Source: an uncultured Opitutales bacterium
GTDB lineage: Bacteria; Verrucomicrobiota; Verrucomicrobiia; Opitutales; Seribacteraceae
DNA length: 35,566 bases
NCBI GenBank assembly: GCA_938091675.1
Contig: CALKMX010000017.1
Coordinates: 1 to 35,566 of the forward strand
Direction of reading: 5' to 3'
Part shown: in pieces, positions 1-6,812 of the stretch
Numbering within the stretch: position 1 is the first letter of the stretch
Layout: every line of letters begins with the position of its first letter
Made by a program: the position numbers and the translations under genes
The notes under the pieces: generated by a model
Seen by the model: only the letters and a program-made list of their open reading frames with translations
Database searches by the model: none
What the model was told of the DNA's origin: nothing

Positions 1-206
1 CGTGCAGAGCTGAAGTAACGTAACCTAGAGAAGTTTCCACTGAATTTTGGAGTCAAACTTCTCGGAGTCAGTTCCAGAAGTTTTAATTTTGGTTTTTTGC
101 CATCGGTAATAAAAACAATTTCTCCAACTCTTTTTTTTCCATTCCCAGTATTCCTCTCAACGACTACATCACCAAGTTCAAATGAATTATGGATTATTCT
201 ATTCAT
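1..206 (-). CDS. Partial hypothetical protein, cut by window edge
   Basis: I do not recognise this gene. From the ATG at 206 (minus strand) the frame stays open for 68 codons and runs off the left edge of the window. The visible N-terminus begins MNRIIHNSFELGDVVVER and continues with basic and beta-rich stretches (GEIVFI, then KPKLKLLEL). This could be a small SH3/KOW-like barrel, but that is only a guess from composition. No convincing Shine-Dalgarno sequence precedes the ATG. An AT-rich TATATAAT-like stretch lies at about 211-223. The gene is divergent from the FGGY kinase at 325. It could also be a chance open frame. Confidence 0.4.
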   Translation of the reverse strand, partial: MNRIIHNSFELGDVVVERNTGNGKKRVGEIVFITDGKKPKLKLLELTPRSLTPKFSGNFSRLRYFSSA

Positions 207-324
207 AGTACAAATATATAATAAGTGCAGATACGCAAAAAATCAAATTTTGATACAAGTTTTTTAGTTAATTGATGCCCATGGTTGGGGTTGCCAATCT
301 TATGCATTCTTTAAATATGAAGTT
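207..324. promoter_or_regulatory. AT-rich divergent intergenic region with short inverted repeat
   Basis: This 118-base gap separates the cut-off minus-strand frame from the FGGY kinase and should hold both promoters. It contains a perfect 6-1-6 inverted repeat at 242-254 (ATCAAA-T-TTTGAT), which has the size of a small operator, and several AT-rich stretches that could serve as -10 boxes. I could not assign a -35/-10 pair with confidence. Confidence 0.3.
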
Positions 325-1719
325 GTGTCTTTTTTGGGCTTAGATTTGGGGACCGGAGGAATTCGTTGCATTGTGGTAAATGAACGGGGCGTCGTTTTGG
401 CTGAGGTCGCAAGATCGTTGTCCCGGTTGAATTTGTCGAACAAACCCGGCGAGTCTGAGCAAGATCCAAACGATTGGATTATGATATTGGAGGATGCACT
501 CGATGAACTTTTTTCAGATTATAAAAACCGTGATATTCTGGCAGTAGCTGTCGATTCTACCTCGGGCACAGTAATGCCTGTTGCAAAGAATGGGTCCGCT
601 GTTGGTCCCGCTCTTTTGCATAATGATATGCGATCAATTAAAGAAGTCGATTTGTGTAAGAATATTTTTGGGGGAGAGTGTTCACCTACTTTTTCCTTAC
701 CCAAAATATTTTGGATGAGTACACATCTTTCACTGTCAGATGAAGTACTTTTTTTTCACGCAACAGACTTTTTGAACTCCTGGTTGTGTGGCAGAGCTGA
801 TATACCGACCGATTTCACGAACGCGATGAAATCAGGATTTAACCTGGAAGAAGGAAAATGGTCCGCAAATATTTCAGGGGTGAATTTGCCCGATGTCGTT
901 GCTCCTGGAAAAGTGATTGGAGAAATTTCAAAAAGACTTAAAAAAAGATGGTCATTGAAAGGGCCTTGCTTGTTGGTAAGTGGTGCCACTGATTCAAATG
1001 CAGCATTTTACGCTTCTGGTGCCTGTAAAATAGGAGATTGGTCCACTACAACTGGAACAACCCTTGCCTTCAAAGGAGTGTCATCGAAAAGAATAGTCGA
1101 TTCTCTGAATCGAATCTATTGCCACCGTCACCCAGATGGTGGATGGATGCCAGGTGGTGCATCAAATGCGGGTGGCGAAATAGTTAAGGATGTGTTTAAA
1201 GACCAGATTAATTTGGTTGAGCAAGTATGTTTAAAAAGTTCACTTACTCCCGCAGTCATTTACCCATCAATCCGTAAAGGCGAAAGGCTGCCTTTTTCGA
1301 ATCCTAACTTTATACCTTTTGGAGACAGAAAAAGCACAAGCGACCCCCAATATTTTCTTGGTTGTCTAGAGGGCCTGGCTTTCGTTGAGAAAATGGTCTA
1401 TGAGCTATTAACTGAGCTGGATGCGGAAGTGGGAGATCGAATTTTTGCAACTGGGGGAGCGGCGTCTAGTTTGCTTGGTTTAAAAATTAGGGCTGATGTT
1501 TTACAGCGATCGATCATGGTCCCCCAGTATCCCAATTCTGCTATGGGAGCAGCGATATTAGCATCCGCGGGATATTACAATAAAGGAGTGGGGCAAATGT
1601 CGGAAGGACTTGTTAAAATATCTCACACCATAGAGCCTGGTACCCATTTAGATATTTCAAGAAATGAACGAATGGACAGGTTTCGTGATCTTTGTGCACA
1701 AAGCAATTCAAACGAATGA
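325..1719 (+). CDS. FGGY-family sugar kinase, D-ribulokinase/XK-1-like
   Basis: This is a carbohydrate kinase of the FGGY family (actin-like ATPase fold), probably phosphorylating a pentulose such as D-ribulose with ATP in the cytoplasm. Residues 5-15 hold the phosphate-1 loop (GLDLGTGGIRC). Residues 77-82 (DSTSGT), ATDSNAAFY with the likely catalytic Asp223, TTTGTT at 241-246 and a C-terminal GGAASS motif complete the family pattern. At 464 residues it is shorter than classical xylulokinase or ribulokinase. Its DSTSGT region resembles the short D-ribulokinase/XK-1 proteins of cyanobacteria and plants. The start is a GTG, because the ATG at 317 is out of frame. The stop overlaps the start of the HAD phosphatase gene (ATGA), so the two are translationally coupled. 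Kinase family is secure; the substrate is inferred. Confidence 0.85.
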   Translation: MSFLGLDLGTGGIRCIVVNERGVVLAEVARSLSRLNLSNKPGESEQDPNDWIMILEDALDELFSDYKNRDILAVAVDSTSGTVMPVAKNGSAVGPALLHNDMRSIKEVDLCKNIFGGECSPTFSLPKIFWMSTHLSLSDEVLFFHATDFLNSWLCGRADIPTDFTNAMKSGFNLEEGKWSANISGVNLPDVVAPGKVIGEISKRLKKRWSLKGPCLLVSGATDSNAAFYASGACKIGDWSTTTGTTLAFKGVSSKRIVDSLNRIYCHRHPDGGWMPGGASNAGGEIVKDVFKDQINLVEQVCLKSSLTPAVIYPSIRKGERLPFSNPNFIPFGDRKSTSDPQYFLGCLEGLAFVEKMVYELLTELDAEVGDRIFATGGAASSLLGLKIRADVLQRSIMVPQYPNSAMGAAILASAGYYNKGVGQMSEGLVKISHTIEPGTHLDISRNERMDRFRDLCAQSNSNE

Positions 1720-2432
1720 AATTAAAGCTGTTCATTTCGGATCTGGACGGAACCATTGTAGAGACTGAGGATTACCATAGGAAGGCATATAATCATTTGT
1801 TCAAGGAGCTGGGGATCGATAAAACTTGGAGCAAACAGGATTATATTAAACGTCTCCAAACCATGGGAGGTAATAAATTCCGCGAGGTATTTGGGTGGCT
1901 GAATATAGCTGATCAGGAATACGCCAAAGTAAAAACAGAGTTATATCAAAGGAAGACAGAACTTTATGTGGAATTAATTTCTAAGGATTTAAGGGATGGT
2001 TCGCTTGAGCTAAGGCCGGGAATTAAACGGTTTTTAAATGAGATAATGGCTGCTGGAATTCCCATTGCGGTTGCTACGGCTTGTGTCGGGTGGGCTGCCG
2101 AAAAAGTTTTGGCTGCTGCCCTTGGTGAACCTTTCTTAGAGTCACTCGCCTGTCTCTGCGGAGGTGAATCAACCCAAAGACATAAACCTGCACCTGATGT
2201 TTATATAATGGCAGCCAATAAATCTGGTGTTTCCCCAGAATTCTGTGCGGTGCTTGAGGATACATCCCATGGAATGATTGCCGCCAAAGAAGCTGGAATG
2301 ATATGTGTGGCTACTCCTAGCGAATTTGCCCGAGAGCACGATTTCTCCAGAGCAGATTTAGTTTTACAAGATTTGGAAACCCCAAATCCTTTTAGACTTG
2401 AGGATTTAATGACTTATTTTTTACGGACTTGA
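1716..2432 (+). CDS. HAD-family sugar phosphatase, CbbY-like
   Basis: This is a haloacid-dehalogenase superfamily hydrolase, subclass IA, with an alpha-helical cap. Asp9 (nucleophile) and Asp11 lie in SDLDGTIVETE. A Thr follows in VATAC, the Lys is in HKPAPDVY, and the acidic pair is in LEDTSHGMIAAKEAGM. The cap segment with MGGNKFREVFGWL and the overall order resemble CbbY, the xylulose-1,5-bisphosphate phosphatase of photosynthetic organisms, and also beta-phosphoglucomutase-like proteins. I chose the ATG at 1716 because it overlaps the kinase stop by four bases and puts the catalytic Asp at residue 9, giving 238 residues. A start eight codons upstream would add a tail without family support. 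The coupling suggests it dephosphorylates a product or by-product of the kinase. Exact substrate unknown. Confidence 0.8.
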   Translation: MKLKLFISDLDGTIVETEDYHRKAYNHLFKELGIDKTWSKQDYIKRLQTMGGNKFREVFGWLNIADQEYAKVKTELYQRKTELYVELISKDLRDGSLELRPGIKRFLNEIMAAGIPIAVATACVGWAAEKVLAAALGEPFLESLACLCGGESTQRHKPAPDVYIMAANKSGVSPEFCAVLEDTSHGMIAAKEAGMICVATPSEFAREHDFSRADLVLQDLETPNPFRLEDLMTYFLRT

Positions 2433-2441
2433 ATCCCATAG

Positions 2442-2939
2442 CTACTTGATTTGATTTATTTTATCCTTCAATTTCCAAACCCGGGGATGTTCTGAGCCAA
2501 GCCGAGCAGAAAATATTTCCACAGCATTCTTAAAAGCTGATTTTGCCGCTTTGTGCTCCTTATTTAAAAAATGCAGAGAGCCTAGAGTGTAGTAGGTTTC
2601 GCCTACTTCAATGTGTTTATTTCCCAGTTTTTTTTCTAATTCCGGGATGGAATCCTGAAGTCTCAAGATTGCCTTTTGATAGTCTTGCTTCGACATTCTT
2701 TGCGCGTTGTCTTGATTTGCTCTTTTTTGAAAGACTTGCTGCTCTGAAGGTTGTAAAGGAGAAGGCGGTGGTGGGCCATCCTCCGAGACTGCCTCACCGT
2801 CTGTAGATCTGAACCATTTTTTCGACTGATTAAAGGCTTTTGAAAAATATTCAACCGTTTGACTTTTTGTGACGGTTACTCCGCTCCCTCCGCATGATGT
2901 TAAAAGGATCGCGGTTAACATGCTCAGAATACGGGACAT
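2442..2939 (-). CDS. Small TPR-containing lipoprotein
   Basis: This encodes a 165-residue predicted lipoprotein. The N-terminus has a short basic start, a hydrophobic core and the lipobox LLTSC with the lipid-carrying Cys16, so it should be anchored in a membrane facing the periplasm. A polar, proline-rich linker (PPPPSPLQP, about residues 56-64) follows. The C-terminal half contains one or two tetratricopeptide-like helical pairs (GETYYTLGSLHFLNKEHKAAK and the following helix), a protein-protein interaction fold. It is a single-gene unit. It converges on the CbbY-like gene with an 8-9 base gap and is divergent from the M14-like deacylase. Nothing in the sequence indicates its partner. Confidence 0.75.
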   Translation of the reverse strand: MSRILSMLTAILLTSCGGSGVTVTKSQTVEYFSKAFNQSKKWFRSTDGEAVSEDGPPPPSPLQPSEQQVFQKRANQDNAQRMSKQDYQKAILRLQDSIPELEKKLGNKHIEVGETYYTLGSLHFLNKEHKAAKSAFKNAVEIFSARLGSEHPRVWKLKDKINQIK

Positions 2940-3031
2940 CTCAATGACTTAATAACCTTTAGAGTGCATGGTCAACCCAACACCCTTTTAGAAAGTTGGC
3001 TAATGGATCATCTTAAGCTAGATGAAAACCT

Positions 3032-3790
3032 ATGATCTTAAATCACTCTGCACATGATTACACAATTCTTGTTGAAAAGTGGCAGACTTTAGCCAAGCGA
3101 AATTCTCTTAGTTTTAAAAAGGTAACAATATACAATCAATTTCCTGTCTATGAGCTTTGTAATGATTGTGAAGGAAAAGCAGGGAGCGGATTATATCTAT
3201 CCGCAGGAATTCATGGTGATGAGGTTGCTCCATGTTGGAGCATGCTTCATTGGGCTGAAAAAAATGCAGATTTATTTAAGCACATTCCAATCGTTATTTA
3301 CCCCTGCCTTAATCCGTGGGGTTTTATAAATAATTGTCGTGCAGATATGAATGGGGAGGATCTGAACCGTTTATGGGGAAATCCTATGCACCCCTTGCTG
3401 GGGAAAATTATTTTACGGCTCAAAAACTTAACATTCCGGCTATCCTTGAACCTTCATGAAGATTTTGATGCCAATGGAATTTATTTATACGAACCATGTC
3501 AGAACGCTGAATCAGGGTTTTGGGCTGAGGAAATTCTAATGACTGCACAGAGCCTATTGCCAATTGACAGTCGGCTAACCATCGATGGAAGGGAGACCAT
3601 CAATGGGATTATAAGGCCCGATCGAAATAATCCACCTCTTGATGGTATACCGGAAGCAATTTATTTGATTGAAAATCATGGGCGAAGAAACTTCACCATA
3701 GAGACTCCATCCGAAGCATCCCTCTGTACCCGGATTTCAGCCCATGAGGTAATGATCGAGAAAGCAGTTAATTTAGCACTCCAATATTGA
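3032..3790 (+). CDS. M14-like zinc carboxypeptidase / AstE-AspA-type deacylase
   Basis: This is a 252-residue zinc-dependent hydrolase of the M14/succinylglutamate desuccinylase-aspartoacylase group. The zinc ligands appear as His61 and Glu64 in SAGIHGDE and His142 in LNLHED. The substrate-binding signature is DMNGEDLNRLW (Asn112-Arg113). A candidate catalytic glutamate sits near the C-terminus in NFTIETPSE. There is no signal peptide, so it should act in the cytoplasm on an N-acyl amino acid or a small peptide. The start is the first ATG after an in-frame stop at 3023. It stands alone between a lipoprotein gene and a tRNA, so the neighbourhood gives no substrate clue. Confidence 0.75.
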   Translation: MILNHSAHDYTILVEKWQTLAKRNSLSFKKVTIYNQFPVYELCNDCEGKAGSGLYLSAGIHGDEVAPCWSMLHWAEKNADLFKHIPIVIYPCLNPWGFINNCRADMNGEDLNRLWGNPMHPLLGKIILRLKNLTFRLSLNLHEDFDANGIYLYEPCQNAESGFWAEEILMTAQSLLPIDSRLTIDGRETINGIIRPDRNNPPLDGIPEAIYLIENHGRRNFTIETPSEASLCTRISAHEVMIEKAVNLALQY

Positions 3791-3807
3791 TATTTTGGAA
3801 TTTAGAA

Positions 3808-3881
3808 TGGTGCGGGCAGACGGAATCGAACCGTCGACACCAGCTTGGAAGGCTGGGGTTTTACCCCTAAACTATGCCCGC
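3808..3881 (-). tRNA. tRNA-Gly (anticodon TCC)
   Basis: On the minus strand the cloverleaf reads acceptor GCGGGCA (3881-3875) pairing with TGCCCGC (3818-3812), then discriminator A and an encoded CCA at 3810-3808. The anticodon arm CCAGC-CTTCCAA-GCTGG has anticodon TCC. The T arm is ACGG-TTCGATT-CCGT. It is flanked by the suhB end and the M14-like gene. Confidence 0.97.
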
Positions 3882-3894
3882 TTAAGGAAGGTTG

Positions 3895-3922
3895 AAATAA
3901 AACCGAAGGAGAGCCATTCGGT
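3895..3922 (-). terminator. Candidate rho-independent terminator after suhB
   Basis: On the minus strand a 6-base-pair stem ACCGAA (3922-3917) / TTCGGT (3907-3902) with a 9-base loop is followed by TTTATTT. It lies 10 bases after the suhB stop and before the tRNA-Gly gene, where the long uppS-suhB operon would be expected to end. The stem is short. Confidence 0.5.
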
Positions 3923-3931
3923 CAAGGGGAA

Positions 3932-4783
3932 TTAAGCAGAGGCTTCGGTAATTCCAAGAGCAAGGCAAACTTGTTTGTGAAAGTAATCAGATCCTACCCG
4001 AAAAGGACAGGGCTTCATCGATGGGCTGAAAGTTTTCATCGGGAAGGCGGGGTCTCTGACAAAGTGGAACTTGGCTCCGGCTCCTTCGCAGATTGCATAA
4101 CCGGCTGCACAATCCCATGGCTTTGCCCGAAATTCCAAGCACCCGTCCAATCTTCCAGTGGCAACATTTGCCAAGCCCACAGCAGCTGACCCAGGGCAGC
4201 GGATTCGCCATTCCTGCAGCACTCCACGGAGCAAATCCAAGTCAGCGGTGGGAATGGGAAAATGCATACAAAAGGTGAGTTTTTCATTTACCAATTTTTC
4301 GGATACATGAACGATACGATCTCCTTCAACCGAACCCACTGATGGACCGCCTTGTAAAAGATTGTCCCGTCCGTAATCATAAATAAATCCATACACGGGA
4401 ACGCCGTTCCTTAATAAGCCAAGTGAGATTCCGCACTCTGGGACACCCACTGCGTAATTGTTCGTGCCGTCTACTGGGTCAAGAATCCAAGCAAATTCAC
4501 CAGTCAGGTTATGGGGGGTCGAGGTTTCGGCAGACTCCTCAGAGCAAAAATCATCTTCAGGGAAAAATCTTTGAAGATAGGCGAACAATTCTTTTGATAT
4601 GGTTTCGTCAACCTCTGTAACCCGTGTCCCGTCACTTTTCCATTTGCTTTGTGCAAGGCCAAAGTTTGAGCGGAAGTAGTCAACTTGCATTAAGACCGCA
4701 TTGTGTCCCGTCAGCACCCGTTCCTTAAGCGAATTGTCTAGGGTGGAAAGGTCGGGTGTCTTGTTAATCAGGCTTCGATCCAT
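3932..4783 (-). CDS. suhB: Inositol monophosphatase family protein (SuhB-like)
   Basis: This is a 283-residue magnesium-dependent phosphatase of the inositol monophosphatase/3'(2'),5'-bisphosphate nucleotidase family. Motif residues are Glu82-Glu83 (CSEESAE), the metal-binding WILDPVDGTNNYAVG segment (Asp102, Asp105) and the second signature PWDCAAGYAICEGAGAKF. Family members hydrolyse inositol phosphates, PAP or histidinol phosphate, so the substrate cannot be fixed from sequence. The start ATG at 4783 lies inside the end of ispG (16-base overlap), making it the last gene of the isoprenoid/lipid operon. The symbol is assigned by family only. Confidence 0.8.
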   Translation of the reverse strand: MDRSLINKTPDLSTLDNSLKERVLTGHNAVLMQVDYFRSNFGLAQSKWKSDGTRVTEVDETISKELFAYLQRFFPEDDFCSEESAETSTPHNLTGEFAWILDPVDGTNNYAVGVPECGISLGLLRNGVPVYGFIYDYGRDNLLQGGPSVGSVEGDRIVHVSEKLVNEKLTFCMHFPIPTADLDLLRGVLQEWRIRCPGSAAVGLANVATGRLDGCLEFRAKPWDCAAGYAICEGAGAKFHFVRDPAFPMKTFSPSMKPCPFRVGSDYFHKQVCLALGITEASA

Positions 4784-6795
4784 CTTCCTTCTTCTTGAAT
4801 GAGATCGACCAATCGGTCAACCGCCTCCTTTTGAGGGATAGCAGATTTAACCCTTTTCTTGCCAATATATAAATCGATTTTACCGGGACCGGAGCCAACA
4901 TAACCAAAATCTGCGTCTGCCATTTCCCCGGGTCCGTTCACAATACATCCCATAACCGCTATAGTAACGCCTTTTAGATGACCAGTTGCCTGTTTAACTA
5001 GTTGGGTGGTGCTTTGTAAATCAAACAAGGTACGCCCGCAGCTTGGGCAAGCAATGAATTCAGTTTTGGATATACGGGCACGGGCACCTTGCAGAATATT
5101 GTAGGCAAGTGCACGGTTACGATCGAGTTCACCCGTATGTTCGACGGAGATAAGATCTCCGATGCCATCGCAAAGTAAAGAACCGGAAAGGATAGATGAG
5201 TCGAGCAGAAGACTTGAGAAAAAATGGTGCTTCGTAAATAGGCTGGACCTAGTGTTGCGGATCCACAGGGGTAACGATAAACCTGCTATCTTCATATTAC
5301 TTACGAGTGCCCGGTAACCAGCAACGGGGTTATTCCACTGAGAGTCTTCTTTCAGCGTGACAACTGGTGTGTTCGCTGTTTCTCCAAGAAGGAGTTCAAC
5401 TCCCGGGGTGATTTTTGTTCCAGGAAGAGAGATGCAGGGGCGATGACCTGCTAGGTCACAGTGAGCAAGAAAGCGTGCCATATCTGAAACTTCGTCATGA
5501 ACCCTGGCTGCATGCCAAAGCAGAGGAGGGGAAGGAATCTTGGATTCGGGCAGATTTGTGGAAGGATCATTTCGGTAATCGTCTACCACGATCAATGAAA
5601 CAGCACCCACAAGAGAGGAGCGCAAAATTTCTAAATTTGGTAGTTCCTCATCGTTCTGTAAGGCAATAATTAATCCTTCGATGGGAGCATCCTTTGCCCC
5701 AGATTGTGACCGGGCTGTTGCTTGAACAATCTCCTCGACCTTGCTTAGATCAAGGTTCGCGGAAGCCAAGACAGAGGGAGGGTATTTTTCTCCCACGAAC
5801 AAATTTTTTGAATCGAGGCAGACGGCCTTGCAGGGTCGTCTTTGGTATGCAAATGGATTTATAAATTCGATGGGTTGGTCTAGATCACACTTATCTGATT
5901 GCCACCAGTTATGGGCACGATGGGCGAGATCGCGGGCGACTGGAATTTCAGCGACCGGATTTTCAGTCAAAGAGACGCGAATGGTATCCCCCAATCCATC
6001 GAGAAGCAGGGAGCCAATCCCAATCGCACTCTTAATACGAGCATCTTCACCATCGCCAGCTTCAGTAACTCCAAGATGGAGGGGGTAATCCATTCCTTCT
6101 TGCTCCATTAAGGAAACCACGAGACGGTAGGCTTCAATCATTACCTTTGGGTTGCTTGACTTCATCGATAATACCAGGTCATGATAATTCTGGGACCTGG
6201 CAATACGAAGGAATTCAAGAGCGGACTCGGCCATTCCACGGGGAGAGTCTCCATAGCGATTCATAATACGGTCTGAAAGCGATCCATGGTTTGTCCCGAT
6301 GCGCATCGCCCTGCCAAGCTCCTTGCATCTTTTTACGAGAGGGCTGAATGCATTGTGCAGTCGTTCGAGTTCCTCTTCGTATTGGGTGTCAGAATATTCA
6401 CGAATCTGAAATTTTTTTCTGTCTGCAAAGTTTCCGGGATTTACTCTGACCTTATCGACATACATGGCTGCCTCCATTGCCGCTTCCGGCAAAAAGTGAA
6501 TGTCTGCGACTAAGGGGACTTCAACCTTTGCAGCCCTCACTGCTTTTGCGATTTCCTTTAAAGCTTTCGCAGCCCTAACATTTGGTGCGGTGATTCGTAC
6601 GATTTCGCAACCTGCTTCCGCTAGCTCGATTGATTGTCGAGCCGTGGATTGAATATCCATGGTATCTGTTGTGGTCATGGATTGAACCCGAATAGGTTGA
6701 TTGCCACCTATAACAAGTTGGCCAATCTTTACTTCTCTAGTGTTTCTTCGAGTCGGATTAAACCGCGAGACACAGTAGTGAGTCGCCACGCTCAT
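4768..6795 (-). CDS. ispG: 4-hydroxy-3-methylbut-2-enyl-diphosphate synthase, long form
   Basis: IspG (GcpE) converts methylerythritol cyclodiphosphate to HMBPP in the MEP isoprenoid pathway using a [4Fe-4S] cluster. The N-terminal TIM-barrel covers about residues 15-290 (for example IGTNHGSLSDRI). The C-terminal cluster domain has Cys583 and Cys586 (CPSCGRTLFD), Cys617 and Glu624 (MGCIVNGPGE). At 675 residues it is far longer than the roughly 370-residue proteobacterial enzyme. The extra 250-280 residues between the two halves are the inserted domain known from plant, chlamydial and Bacteroidota enzymes. It follows rseP with a 17-base gap and overlaps suhB. With dxr in the same operon it gives two MEP steps under common control. 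Confidence 0.95.
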   Translation of the reverse strand: MSVATHYCVSRFNPTRRNTREVKIGQLVIGGNQPIRVQSMTTTDTMDIQSTARQSIELAEAGCEIVRITAPNVRAAKALKEIAKAVRAAKVEVPLVADIHFLPEAAMEAAMYVDKVRVNPGNFADRKKFQIREYSDTQYEEELERLHNAFSPLVKRCKELGRAMRIGTNHGSLSDRIMNRYGDSPRGMAESALEFLRIARSQNYHDLVLSMKSSNPKVMIEAYRLVVSLMEQEGMDYPLHLGVTEAGDGEDARIKSAIGIGSLLLDGLGDTIRVSLTENPVAEIPVARDLAHRAHNWWQSDKCDLDQPIEFINPFAYQRRPCKAVCLDSKNLFVGEKYPPSVLASANLDLSKVEEIVQATARSQSGAKDAPIEGLIIALQNDEELPNLEILRSSLVGAVSLIVVDDYRNDPSTNLPESKIPSPPLLWHAARVHDEVSDMARFLAHCDLAGHRPCISLPGTKITPGVELLLGETANTPVVTLKEDSQWNNPVAGYRALVSNMKIAGLSLPLWIRNTRSSLFTKHHFFSSLLLDSSILSGSLLCDGIGDLISVEHTGELDRNRALAYNILQGARARISKTEFIACPSCGRTLFDLQSTTQLVKQATGHLKGVTIAVMGCIVNGPGEMADADFGYVGSGPGKIDLYIGKKRVKSAIPQKEAVDRLVDLIQEEGRWIEA

Positions 6796-6812
6796 AAAAG
6801 AAAGCTTTCCGG

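Noticed and set aside
1692-1715. Upstream ATG giving eight more residues to the CbbY-like phosphatase
   Set aside because: The ATG at 1716 fits the usual short N-terminus and the ATGA overlap with the kinase.
2977-2999. CCAAC...GTTGG inverted repeat between the lipoprotein and the M14-like gene
   Set aside because: Only five base pairs with a long loop; it is indistinguishable from chance in this AT-rich gap.
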